Positions 8,014-13,617 are shown, counted from the stretch's first letter. The stretch: 13,617 nucleotides of DNA from Candidatus Pacearchaeota archaeon CG10_big_fil_rev_8_21_14_0_10_32_14 (GCA_002763085.1 PFCY01000072.1:664-14280), one strand, 5' to 3'. The notes: generated from the sequence alone by a model not told the origin. Numbers and translations: made by a program.

Positions 8014-8660
8014 ATAGTAAATTTCTCTTTAAGATATTTCTCCGCAAAAGAATATAATGCATAAGAAAATAACAATCCAGATAATACATCTATTGTATAA
8101 TGTCCTCTAGCTAAAAACAGAGCTGCAATGATAAAAAATAATAATATTGATGTTATATATCTATAAATTCCGTTCGATAGTAGAACATAAATGAAAGTAC
8201 CACCCGTATGACCTGAAGGATAAACCCCAAGTTCATATCTAGAAAATCCATTAAAAAAACTATCCGCGCCTTCAAAACCTGGAGGATTTCCTATAGGCGT
8301 TAACAAAATGAAAATACTACGCAATATTTCAAATAGACCAAGCAGAAGCAAAAAATACGGTGCTTTATTGTATTGTTTTTTATGGACAACATATCCAACA
8401 AAAACTATAATTGTTAAAAAGGCCACCCAGTCATAAATAAACGAAACTTTCCAGTAAGGAATATTATCTAAGATAACATCTGAAAATTGAGGAAAGTTTT
8501 TACCGCTTAAAGCCCAACTATGTAATATAGATTGAGCATATAATTCAAAATAGATTCCAACTAATAATACTGCTAAACCAAGATAAAATTTTTTGCTTTT
8601 GAGTATAAGTCTTACTCCTTTTTTTATCTCTAAAAGCTCATCCTTAACTTTTATATTCAT
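8010..8660 (-). CDS. PAP2_C (sphingomyelin-synthase-like) membrane phosphotransferase/phosphatase, paralogue 1
   Basis: This roughly six-helix protein carries the PAP2 catalytic signature PSGHTG (His151) and RGHYTIDV (His187, Asp191), giving the His-His-Asp triad. The HYTxDV form and the absence of the classic KxxxxxxRP motif point to PAP2_C (sphingomyelin-synthase-like) rather than ordinary PAP2. A segment with LRSIFILLTPIGNPPG fits the earlier arginine-containing motif. These enzymes move phospho-head groups between membrane lipids or hydrolyse them; the substrate is unknown, and archaea lack standard sphingolipids. I chose the ATG at 8660 (216 aa) because a palindromic TATA box sits 26 bases upstream. 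An in-frame ATG at 8681 would add MLWSSPE but lies right beside that box. The gene ends convergently, sharing TTAA with the YjdF-like gene. Confidence 0.88.
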   Translation of the reverse strand: MNIKVKDELLEIKKGVRLILKSKKFYLGLAVLLVGIYFELYAQSILHSWALSGKNFPQFSDVILDNIPYWKVSFIYDWVAFLTIIVFVGYVVHKKQYNKAPYFLLLLGLFEILRSIFILLTPIGNPPGFEGADSFFNGFSRYELGVYPSGHTGGTFIYVLLSNGIYRYITSILLFFIIAALFLARGHYTIDVLSGLLFSYALYSFAEKYLKEKFTI

Positions 8661-8681
8661 CTCTGGAGAAGACCAGAGCAT

Positions 8682-8689
8682 TTTATAAA
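8682..8689 (-). promoter_or_regulatory. Palindromic TATA box in the divergent PAP2_C / GT4 promoter
   Basis: TTTATAAA is its own reverse complement. It is centred about 26 bases before the ATG at 8660 on the minus strand, which supports that start for the PAP2_C gene. In the other direction it is about 35 bases from the GT4 ATG. Confidence 0.5.
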
Positions 8690-8690
8690 T

Positions 8691-8700
8691 TTATTTAAAT
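8691..8700 (+). promoter_or_regulatory. TATA-like box of the GT4 gene
   Basis: TTATTTAAAT is centred 25 bases before the ATG at 8721, the same spacing as the other leaderless genes here. It lies directly beside the opposing PAP2_C box, so the two promoters probably interfere or are co-regulated. Confidence 0.45.
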
Positions 8701-8720
8701 GCGCTTCTTGTAATAATCTT

Positions 8721-9884
8721 ATGAAGATAGTAATTTTTTCAGATGTATTCACTCCTTTAGTTAATGGTATCACAACTTTCGTAAAAAATTATTCCATGTC
8801 TCTTGCTGATAATGGTCACGATGTTTACATCATCGCTCCAAGATATAAAAACGAAAAAGAATTTTCATACAAAAATATAAAAGTGATTAGAGTTTGGGCC
8901 TTGCCATTTCCAGTCTATCCAGGATTCAAATTAACATCTCCATATAATTATAAGATCCATAAACTCATTAAAGAAATAAATCCTGACATAATCCATTTTC
9001 AAGTTGCAATGCCTCTCGGTTTTCAAGCGATTTTATTCTCAAGGATCTACAAAATTCCTCTCATTGGCACATTCCATACTTTCTTTACGGACAAAGAATA
9101 TCTGAAGCACGTTAATTTGGATTACAGATTTGTTGAGGATCTCGCTTGGGGTTATAATAAATTATTTTACAATCGATGCGATTTAATAACCTGCCCTGCA
9201 ATAAGTACAAAAGAAGAACTTGACAAGCATAACTTTAATAAGAAAATTCTATCAATTTCAAATCTAATAAATATAGATATATTTTCAAAACACAAATCAA
9301 ATGATACGATAAAGAAATTAAATCTCGGTGATAAATCAATAATTTACTTTGGAAGAATATCACGAGAAAAAAATATTGAGTATCTCTTAAATACTTTCTC
9401 ACTAGTTTTAAAAAATATTCCCAAAGCAAAGTTTTTAATCGTCGGAGAAGGCCCGCAATTTGAAGAATTAAAGAAAAAATGCGTAGAACTGAAAATTTCA
9501 GACAATGTAATTTTTACAGGATTAGTAAAGCATAAGGATCTATTCTCTTATATAAAAGGATGTGGCATATTTGTTACCGCCTCTACTACAGAAACTTTTG
9601 GTTTGACAACAATAGAAGCGATGACATGCGGTCTTCCGGGTATTGGACTTGACGCGACGGGCACAAGAGACATAATCAAAGATGGAGTGAATGGATACCT
9701 TATAAAAAATAAAAATGATAGTGAAAAAGAATTTGCCTCAAAGATCATTAAATTACTTACTGATGATAAACTTAGAGCTAAATTTTCTACTATGGCATTA
9801 TTTGAATCTAAAAAATATGATCAAAAAAAGATTATAAAGATCTGGGAAGAAGAATATTCTAAATTGATGATAAAAAATAGGTAA
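8721..9884 (+). CDS. GT4-family glycosyltransferase, possibly lipid-glycosylating
   Basis: This 387-residue GT-B-fold enzyme transfers a sugar from a nucleotide sugar. The N-terminal acceptor domain (1 to about 195) begins IVIFSDVFTPLVNGI, the pattern seen in glycolipid-forming GT4 enzymes such as diacylglycerol glucosyltransferases and PI mannosyltransferases. The C-terminal donor domain (about 196-387) has FGRISREKN (210-218), VGEGPQ (241-246) and the EX7E motif Glu291/Glu299 in ETFGLTTIE. All expected catalytic elements are present. There is no membrane helix; these enzymes usually bind the cytosolic membrane face through basic patches. It sits between two PAP2_C genes, which strengthens the idea that the acceptor is a membrane lipid, though donor and acceptor cannot be read from sequence. 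Confidence 0.93.
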   Translation: MKIVIFSDVFTPLVNGITTFVKNYSMSLADNGHDVYIIAPRYKNEKEFSYKNIKVIRVWALPFPVYPGFKLTSPYNYKIHKLIKEINPDIIHFQVAMPLGFQAILFSRIYKIPLIGTFHTFFTDKEYLKHVNLDYRFVEDLAWGYNKLFYNRCDLITCPAISTKEELDKHNFNKKILSISNLINIDIFSKHKSNDTIKKLNLGDKSIIYFGRISREKNIEYLLNTFSLVLKNIPKAKFLIVGEGPQFEELKKKCVELKISDNVIFTGLVKHKDLFSYIKGCGIFVTASTTETFGLTTIEAMTCGLPGIGLDATGTRDIIKDGVNGYLIKNKNDSEKEFASKIIKLLTDDKLRAKFSTMALFESKKYDQKKIIKIWEEEYSKLMIKNR

Positions 9885-9890
9885 GGAATA

Positions 9891-9899
9891 CATTTAAAG
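9891..9899 (+). promoter_or_regulatory. TATA-like box of the second PAP2_C gene
   Basis: CATTTAAAG is centred 25-26 bases before the ATG at 9921, inside the 36-base gap after the GT4 stop. It suggests a separate leaderless start even though both genes point the same way; read-through from GT4 is also possible. Confidence 0.4.
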
Positions 9900-9920
9900 A
9901 GATATGATCTTAATAGAATT

Positions 9921-10550
9921 ATGCGAAAAATATTTAATGGAAATTATCTTGAGTGGAGAAAAACTCTTATTAAAAATAAATATAAGATATTATTGTCATT
10001 TTTATTTTTATTTATTGCGGTTGTAGTCACTGTTCTCTCTGGGCATTATACTACTACTAAAGGCATGGCAACATCAACAGATTTATTTCTAGATAATTTT
10101 GGTCCAATAGATTTACATTTAATTTTTTCATATGGATTTTATCTAGTCGTGGGAATATTGATATTATTTCCCTTATTTTACGATATCAAAAAATTTCATT
10201 TAGCTATTTCGCATTTTAGTTTAATTATCATCATCAGAAGTATTTTTATTACTCTAACCCATCTTAAAACTCCAGTCGATGCTATTCCCCCCGGATTTTC
10301 TGGAGTGTTAGAAATATTTGTCATGCAAAATGATTTATTTTTCTCTGGACATACAGCAATACCTTTTATAGGATTTTTAGTATTTCATGATTCAAAGATT
10401 AAGTATGTATTTCTTGCTTTATCTATACTTTTAGGGTTAACATCTTTATTGATGCATAGACATTATACTATTGATGTTCTAAGCGCATTTTTCATTGCAT
10501 ATGGGACTTATAAATTGGGACAGTGGGTTTTTAATAAATATAACTTTTAA
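9921..10550 (+). CDS. PAP2_C (sphingomyelin-synthase-like) membrane phosphotransferase/phosphatase, paralogue 2
   Basis: The 209-residue, roughly six-helix protein has the PAP2_C triad: His144 in NDLFFSGHT (137-145) and His181 and Asp185 in HRHYTIDV (179-186). The first motif is close to the CGDxxFSGHT motif of sphingomyelin synthases. Arg106 in IIRSIFITLTH matches the LRSIFILLTP segment of the PAP2_C protein encoded at 8010-8660. The N-terminal parts also align (TDLFLDNFGP here, SDVILDNIPY there), so the two are paralogues. They differ at the first motif (FFSGHTA versus YPSGHTG), which may mean different substrates or a transferase/phosphatase split. Likely role: transfer or removal of phospho-head groups on membrane lipids. 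It ends 11 bases from the convergent GT8-like gene. Confidence 0.88.
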   Translation: MRKIFNGNYLEWRKTLIKNKYKILLSFLFLFIAVVVTVLSGHYTTTKGMATSTDLFLDNFGPIDLHLIFSYGFYLVVGILILFPLFYDIKKFHLAISHFSLIIIIRSIFITLTHLKTPVDAIPPGFSGVLEIFVMQNDLFFSGHTAIPFIGFLVFHDSKIKYVFLALSILLGLTSLLMHRHYTIDVLSAFFIAYGTYKLGQWVFNKYNF

Positions 10551-10561
10551 GAATAATATTT

Positions 10562-11437
10562 TTATTTAATAATAAATTTCTCGATATTTTTTAGAATCTT
10601 GAACAATTTTGTTAAGTTGCAAAAAAATCTAAGTTGATAGTATGAAAAATAACTTAAACGGTTAAAGTTTTTTCCGTATCCAAAATTTTTAATTGGTCTC
10701 AAATAATTATATCTTCCAGCATTATGTACTATAGGAATTATTTTATTATTCTTGTCATAAAATATCCCATTCTTGACATAAAATGTTTCATCAACACTGC
10801 CTATTATATAGTTATATCCCTTATCTAATCGATGAAACTTATTCTGATATAAATAGTAATTTAAAACAACCTGGTCTGGACCAAAAAGATTCATTTTTCT
10901 AATTAAATTACACATCGTTTCACAAAGATTAATAAATTTATCTCTTGGAGCAATTATCACTCCGCCATTTATCACTTTTTTACCTCGAAGAGTCTCTTCA
11001 ATCAACTTACTCATTTCTCTAGAAAATGTTTTACCCATTAGAATATATTCAGTTAGAGAAGTAGGTAGATCTTCAACAGTTGCTCTAAAATCATATTTAT
11101 TCTCAGTAAAAAGGTGGGTTATTTCATTTTGTATAATAATATCCCCGCTGTCACATGACATAACTTGTTCATATTTTGTTTTTTGCAAATATCTTAGCAT
11201 ATCTCTATACCTTATGTTGGCGATATGACCATTCTCTTCACACTTGAAAATAATTACCTTTTCTAATTCAAGATTTTTTCTTTGATTTATTGTCAAACCA
11301 TAATCTAATATAACTATGTCAATTTTAGATAGATCAATATTTTTTTTAAGAGATTTTAACCAATTATTTATCAAAAAATCTCCATATTTTGCATTTGATG
11401 CCCCAAAAATTACAAATCTTTTTTTTAATTCCTTCAT
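10562..11437 (-). CDS. GT8-like (GT-A fold) glycosyltransferase
   Basis: The 291-residue protein looks like a GT-A nucleotide-sugar transferase of the GT8 type. It has an N-terminal Rossmann-like part with IDIVILDYG (39-47), a metal-binding DxD-type motif SCDSGD (94-99, Asp96 and Asp99), KVINGGVIIAP (154-164, the family NGG), FGPDQVVLN (185-193), and a late HNAGR (238-242) that fits the second metal/diphosphate site. The C terminus is basic and aromatic, which may help membrane attachment. There is no signal peptide or membrane helix, so it acts in the cytosol. A TATA box 26 bases before the ATG supports the start. Acceptor and donor are unknown; with the nearby GT4 and PAP2_C genes a glycolipid or surface glycan is plausible. 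Confidence 0.82.
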   Translation of the reverse strand: MKELKKRFVIFGASNAKYGDFLINNWLKSLKKNIDLSKIDIVILDYGLTINQRKNLELEKVIIFKCEENGHIANIRYRDMLRYLQKTKYEQVMSCDSGDIIIQNEITHLFTENKYDFRATVEDLPTSLTEYILMGKTFSREMSKLIEETLRGKKVINGGVIIAPRDKFINLCETMCNLIRKMNLFGPDQVVLNYYLYQNKFHRLDKGYNYIIGSVDETFYVKNGIFYDKNNKIIPIVHNAGRYNYLRPIKNFGYGKNFNRLSYFSYYQLRFFCNLTKLFKILKNIEKFIIK

Positions 11438-11457
11438 AATTTAATAGCGTAAGAACA

Positions 11458-11468
11458 GTATATAATAT
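11458..11468 (-). promoter_or_regulatory. TATA box of the GT8-like gene
   Basis: The minus strand reads TATTATATACT, centred 26 bases before the ATG at 11437. It lies in the 57-base gap after the DedA gene, so the GT8-like gene has its own leaderless promoter. Confidence 0.55.
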
Positions 11469-11494
11469 TATCTTCAAATAATCATAGATAAATC

Positions 11495-12070
11495 TCAATC
11501 TTTTTTTAATTTTTTATATACCATAAAACAAATTAATACAATTATTATAAAATAAAATAAATATTCTGTGATCTTAAAATATTTTAACCAATTATCAAAT
11601 GCATACCCTAAATAATAACCGATAGCCACAAAAAACATTGAAAAAATCAATGAAATTATCGCTGAATATAACAAAAACCTTCTTAGAGGAACTTTCAAAT
11701 AACCAAGGAAAATTAATCCTGGAGATGCCATCGGCGTTAGTTTAATGAAAAGAATTGTCTTGCCGAAATGATTATCTACATTTTTTCTTATATTGAGTAT
11801 TTTCTTCTTAGATTTGCCTGACTTTGGTAAATATTTATCTACAGCTTTTTCACCGCCATAATAACCGATTTGATAATGTAAATAATCTCCTATAAAATTT
11901 CCAAGAAAAGATAAAATTAAAATTACAAAAATATTAAAAAAACCCAGTGACGCTAAAAAAGATGCGGCTACGGTTACGATTGGTCCCTCAATTAACATTA
12001 ATAAAAAGATCAATACATATCCCGCTCCTTCAAGATAACTCACTGCATCAGAAAAATTATTGAAAATCAT
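11495..12070 (-). CDS. DedA/VTT-family membrane protein
   Basis: The 191-residue protein has the DedA layout: a re-entrant first region with Glu28 in LIEGPIVTVAASFLASLG (26-43), GNFIGDYLHYQIGYYGG (57-73, Asp62), a cytosolic basic loop (82-98), FIKLTPMASPGLIFLGYLKVPLRRFL (108-133) with Arg130 and Arg131, and GYYLGY (151-156), then a final helix and a KKLKKD tail. The usual FxRFxP arginine is replaced by Lys110 in KLTP. Bacterial DedA proteins move lipid-linked carriers or phospholipids across the membrane using the proton gradient. A lipid translocase role here would suit the adjacent glycosyltransferase and PAP2_C genes, but that is inference. Unlike its neighbours, it has a Shine-Dalgarno (GAGG) 6 bases before the ATG and a TATA box 40 bases upstream, giving a short leader. 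Confidence 0.9.
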   Translation of the reverse strand: MIFNNFSDAVSYLEGAGYVLIFLLMLIEGPIVTVAASFLASLGFFNIFVILILSFLGNFIGDYLHYQIGYYGGEKAVDKYLPKSGKSKKKILNIRKNVDNHFGKTILFIKLTPMASPGLIFLGYLKVPLRRFLLYSAIISLIFSMFFVAIGYYLGYAFDNWLKYFKITEYLFYFIIIVLICFMVYKKLKKD

Positions 12071-12076
12071 TTTTAT

Positions 12077-12080
12077 CCTC
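12077..12080 (-). promoter_or_regulatory. Shine-Dalgarno of the DedA gene
   Basis: GAGG on the minus strand, 6 bases before the ATG at 12070, supports that start. It is one of only two clear Shine-Dalgarno sites in the window. Confidence 0.5.
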
Positions 12081-12104
12081 TTTATTCATTAATGTATTTT
12101 CTTC

Positions 12105-12116
12105 TTTTTATAATAT
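12105..12116 (-). promoter_or_regulatory. TATA box of the DedA gene
   Basis: The minus strand reads ATATTATAAAAA, centred about 40 bases before the ATG at 12070. This would give a leader of about 15 bases that contains the GAGG site. Confidence 0.5.
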
Positions 12117-12189
12117 GTTGCTCTAAAAATAGCACTATATTACAAAAGTTCGTTTTTAGTCGTTTTTTAACAGCCCAAGTGGTTTTCCA

Positions 12190-12357
12190 TTAGGTAAGAA
12201 AGTACGACATCAATAAACCACAAAGCAAGCCATCACTATCAGGGCTTAGAATACAATTAACATTTTTCTCAACAATCCACGAATGTTTTTTTATCAGTTC
12301 GTCATAGTCTATGCTGTTATCCCTACCTTCTAATAATTTCTGTATTCTTGACGGCAT
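12190..12357 (-). pseudogene. 55-codon reading frame with DSDG motif, probable N-terminal remnant of a DHH-like gene
   Basis: The frame begins with ATG at 12357 and ends with TAA at 12190-12192. It starts MPSRIQKLLEG and contains NVNCILSPDSDGLLCGLLMS. The SPDSDG segment resembles the metal-binding (S/T)HxDxDG entry motif of DHH phosphoesterases, and the protein stops just where the first Rossmann helix should continue. A TATA-like CAATAAAAG lies 26 bases before the ATG, so the 5' end looks intact. About 110 bases of unassigned sequence follow before the DedA leader. I infer the truncated start of a larger gene; a genuine 55-residue protein is the alternative. The 12117-12431 stretch otherwise holds only the repeats listed separately. 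Confidence 0.5.
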
Positions 12358-12367
12358 GAAAAACCGA

Positions 12368-12393
12368 AGAAAACAGCCCTTTTATTGTTTTCT
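12368..12393. repeat. 8-bp inverted repeat around the TATA-like box of the DSDG fragment
   Basis: AGAAAACA at 12368-12375 pairs with TGTTTTCT at 12386-12393 across a 10-base spacer (GCCCTTTTAT). The TATA-like box (minus strand CAATAAAAG, 12379-12387) lies in the spacer and right arm, so the repeat could be an operator for a regulator such as the neighbouring winged-helix protein. Confidence 0.55.
12379..12387 (-). promoter_or_regulatory. TATA-like box of the DSDG fragment
   Basis: The minus strand reads CAATAAAAG, centred 26 bases before the ATG at 12357. This matches the spacing of the leaderless genes in the window. Confidence 0.4.
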
Positions 12394-12419
12394 ACCAACC
12401 GCTAACGCAACAATGTACT

Positions 12420-12429
12420 ACAATATTGT
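12420..12429. repeat. 10-bp perfect palindrome at the winged-helix gene start
   Basis: ACAATATTGT is its own reverse complement. It ends 2 bases before the ATG at 12432, where a bound repressor could block the gene. A second partial copy (ACAATGT) lies just upstream at about 12410-12416. Autoregulation by the encoded winged-helix protein is possible but unproven. Confidence 0.45.
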
Positions 12430-12431
12430 GG

Positions 12432-12653
12432 ATGAAGAGAACACATAAAGAGGTTAAACACTCTATCTTGAAGGTTTTAAGTGATAGCAAAGACCATGCT
12501 TATGGTGATATAGAACTAAAAGCCAATACCAACTGGCAAACTGTTCGTGACCATTGTGAAGATTTGGAATTAGTCAATGCTGTTACAATAACAAATGATA
12601 GAATAAAGATAACTAAGTATGGTTTAGAGCTATTAAAGAAGTTAGGTAAGTAA
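12432..12653 (+). CDS. Small winged-helix DNA-binding protein (73 aa)
   Basis: The protein is a single winged helix-turn-helix: helix 1 (about 5-18, KEVKHSILKVLSDS), helix 2 (about 24-31), recognition helix (about 34-47, NWQTVRDHCEDLEL), then a two-strand wing (VNAVTITNDRIKITKYG, 48-64) and a short final helix. This is a common archaeal transcription-factor form that binds DNA as a dimer. No ligand domain is present. I chose the ATG at 12432; an in-frame TTG at 12426 would add only two residues and lies within the palindrome. It is divergent from the DSDG fragment, and the inverted repeats between them make control of that promoter and of itself a reasonable guess. The convergent gene on the right ends 8 bases away. 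Confidence 0.8.
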   Translation: MKRTHKEVKHSILKVLSDSKDHAYGDIELKANTNWQTVRDHCEDLELVNAVTITNDRIKITKYGLELLKKLGK

Positions 12654-12661
12654 TTTTGAGA

Positions 12662-12976
12662 TTATCTTCCCCAACTCCATTTAGGCCTCTCACCTTTTTT
12701 ATAACAAATCCAAAAAAGAAAAATTACTAATAATATTATCATTCCTAAGAATAAATCTAAATCAAAAGTAGTTGGTTCACCATTAGGAGAAACTTTAGAA
12801 GCAAAGTAAATCCCGTTTAATATGAAGAGTCCAATAAATCCTAAAACAACAACCCATCCTTGCCATTTCACAGGCACCCATCCCCAACCATATAATCTCA
12901 TCTTAAACCATAATCCTTTAGGGTTATCTTTCATATATTCAATATAGTTTCGCCACGTGTATCTTTTCTTTTTCAT
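12662..12976 (-). CDS. Conserved two-helix membrane protein with GWGW..WQGW signature
   Basis: The 104-residue protein has a basic cytosolic N terminus (MKKKRYTW, then NPKGLWFKMRLYG), the aromatic signature GWGWVPVKWQGW (30-41), two membrane helices (about 41-59 and 73-92) joined by a short outer loop, and a cytosolic tail CYKKGERPKWSWGR. I recognise the GWGW/WQGW and CYKKGE..KW pattern as that of a small hypothetical membrane protein found in various bacteria and DPANN archaea, but I know of no function. The tryptophans at the membrane boundary suggest an interfacial position. Its own promoter is not clear: AT-rich sequence precedes the ATG but no box has good spacing. Confidence 0.8.
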   Translation of the reverse strand: MKKKRYTWRNYIEYMKDNPKGLWFKMRLYGWGWVPVKWQGWVVVLGFIGLFILNGIYFASKVSPNGEPTTFDLDLFLGMIILLVIFLFWICYKKGERPKWSWGR

Positions 12977-13020
12977 AATATTATTTAATAATTATCTATT
13001 GATAAATGCTATTAGACTTA

Positions 13021-13050
13021 GTTTTGGTTAAATCTTAAAATAACCAAAGC
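13021..13050. repeat. Inverted repeat downstream of the HMA-like gene, possible transcript-end hairpin
   Basis: TTTGGTTA at 13023-13030 pairs exactly with TAACCAAA at 13041-13048 across a 10-base loop. Two further pairs (one G-T, one G-C) extend the stem to 13021 and 13050. On the minus strand it follows the HMA-like stop codon by 11 bases, so it may mark the 3' end of that transcript. Confidence 0.5.
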
Positions 13051-13061
13051 CATATAAACAT

Positions 13062-13268
13062 TTATTTCTCCTCAACCAAATGATAACCTCTCTTCTTTAG
13101 ATATAAAATTAGATTCTCTGGTTTAATCTTCTTGAGCAAGACCATATGAGCTTTCTTATTAAGAACATCTACTTCTATTTCTTTTATCGCAAAATGCTGC
13201 ATAAGTGTCTTCTTCATTAGGCCAACGCACCAGCTACAATCAATTCCTTTCTTTATTATAAAGTTCAT
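13062..13268 (-). CDS. HMA-like (heavy-metal-associated) small metal-binding protein
   Basis: The 68-residue protein has the beta-alpha-beta-beta-alpha-beta pattern of HMA domains, with Cys11 and Cys14 in KGIDCSWCVGLMKKTL. In the family this CxxC loop binds one soft metal ion such as Cu(I), Zn or Hg, and the protein passes it to a pump or target. The usual GMxCxxC Met is replaced by Ile (GIDC). It is a stand-alone, chaperone-like protein with no membrane segment. I prefer the ATG at 13268; an in-frame ATG at 13280 adds four residues but lies inside an AT-rich TATA-like element. It follows the Cys/His-tailed membrane protein by about 50-60 bases on the same strand, so joint metal handling is likely. 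No metal ATPase is visible in the window. Confidence 0.82.
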   Translation of the reverse strand: MNFIIKKGIDCSWCVGLMKKTLMQHFAIKEIEVDVLNKKAHMVLLKKIKPENLILYLKKRGYHLVEEK

Positions 13269-13277
13269 TTCTCTTTC

Positions 13278-13290
13278 CATATTTTATATG
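13278..13290 (-). promoter_or_regulatory. Symmetric TATA-like element before the HMA-like gene
   Basis: CATATAAAATATG on the minus strand contains TATAAA and has dyad symmetry (CATAT/ATATG). It is only 18 bases before the preferred ATG at 13268, closer than the other TATA boxes here, so it may be a promoter or an operator-like site. Confidence 0.35.
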
Positions 13291-13328
13291 GGACATGGAC
13301 TTCGTTTTGAATGATGTTTGCAATAAAA

Positions 13329-13580
13329 TTAATTAAAATATTTCAAACACTCTTTCGTATCTGCATGATGTCCTAAATGTTCTTTCCACGAACTTACATC
13401 CTGCCCAGCAGGAACTCTGCACTGTTCTGGAATATTATTCAAAGAATCTCCAGAACCAACAACATTACCTGTAATAGCACTAACCTTTCCTAGGTGAGCA
13501 TATCCAAAACTAGTTATGGCTAACAAGAGAACAAAGACGGTCAGTACACCATACGAAAATGATTTCCAATCCATTGTCAA
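13329..13580 (-). CDS. Membrane-anchored small protein with Cys/His-rich extracellular tail
   Basis: The 83-residue protein has one N-terminal helix (about 9-28) that acts as a signal anchor. A flexible outer stretch ITGNVVGSGDS follows, then a compact tail (about 50-83) beginning PEQCRVPAGQDVSSWKEH with Cys54, Trp65, His68, His71, His72 and Cys78. The spaced Cys and His residues could bind a metal or form a disulfide. I do not know a named family, but the adjacent HMA-like gene suggests metal handling outside the membrane. The start is TTG at 13580: a strong AAAGGAGGTG lies 4 bases before it, with the GGAGG core 6 bases away. The next ATG (13574) leaves a 12-base gap from that core, so TTG fits better. 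Dropping two residues would change nothing functional. Confidence 0.78.
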   Translation of the reverse strand: MTMDWKSFSYGVLTVFVLLLAITSFGYAHLGKVSAITGNVVGSGDSLNNIPEQCRVPAGQDVSSWKEHLGHHADTKECLKYFN

Positions 13581-13584
13581 TATA

Positions 13585-13594
13585 CACCTCCTTT
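13585..13594 (-). promoter_or_regulatory. Strong Shine-Dalgarno that supports a TTG start
   Basis: AAAGGAGGTG on the minus strand is a full complement to the usual 16S rRNA 3' end. Its GGAGG core is 6 bases from TTG (13580) and 12 bases from ATG (13574). It contrasts with the leaderless genes in most of the window. Confidence 0.7.
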
Positions 13595-13617
13595 CATTTT
13601 TTTCTTATGACGCATAA

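Noticed and set aside
12105..12189. In-frame continuation past the TAA of the DSDG fragment, as possible stop-codon readthrough.
   Set aside because: The continuation overlaps the DedA TATA box and has no feature expected of a DHH-like domain; truncation is simpler.
12139..12192. Short minus-strand frame ending FLPNGKPLGLLKND just after the DSDG fragment, as if a +1 frameshift continued the protein.
   Set aside because: It is only about 17 codons, preceded by a stop in that frame, and I recognise no family; a frameshift explanation would need homologues.
1..13617. Search for tRNA, rRNA, CRISPR arrays, insertion-sequence ends and direct-repeat arrays.
   Set aside because: Gaps between genes are mostly under 110 bases and the two larger ones (4854-5069 and 12117-12431) show only the inverted repeats and gene fragment listed. 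I saw no cloverleaf, regular spacer array or transposase.

Overview
The window reads as chromosomal DNA of an AT-rich archaeon. The group II chaperonin (thermosome), the CBS protein with a C-terminal zinc ribbon, and the TATA-like boxes about 25 bases before most start codons are archaeal traits. Short compact genes, the small secreted or membrane proteins and the style of the large Cys-rich secreted protein suggest a DPANN lineage such as Woesearchaeota or Pacearchaeota. That placement is inference; no rRNA or other decisive marker is present.

Region 1 (1-4850, minus strand) holds the 5' 4.2 kb of one very large secreted protein gene that runs off the left edge. It joins a subtilisin-like protease with an intact triad, disulfide-rich modules, a PA14-like domain and an alpha/beta-hydrolase (lipase/esterase-like) domain. 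Upstream is a 172-residue protein resembling the PLD-like sensor half of TrmB-type regulators, without a DNA-binding domain. Region 2 (4854-5069) is non-coding and carries two perfect tandem hairpins behind the CBS gene.

Region 3 (5070-8013) has a CBS-domain/zinc-ribbon gene divergent from the thermosome gene, with back-to-back promoters, followed by a YjdF/DUF2238-like membrane protein. Region 4 (8010-12070) looks like a lipid or cell-envelope cluster: two paralogous PAP2_C (sphingomyelin-synthase-like) membrane enzymes flank a GT4 glycosyltransferase, followed on the other strand by a GT8-like glycosyltransferase and a DedA/VTT membrane protein. A joint role in making or remodelling polar-lipid head groups is inference.

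Region 5 (12117-12653) looks accessory: a 55-codon reading frame with a DSDG motif, probably a gene remnant, lies divergent from a small winged-helix protein, with an inverted repeat and a 10-bp palindrome between them. Region 6 (12662-13580, minus strand) has three small genes: a two-helix membrane protein with a GWGW..WQGW signature, an HMA-like metal-binding protein, and a membrane-anchored protein with a Cys/His-rich tail. The last two are probably co-transcribed and may act in metal handling.

Most genes appear leaderless and monocistronic. The DedA gene and the 83-codon gene at the right end are exceptions with visible Shine-Dalgarno sequences.
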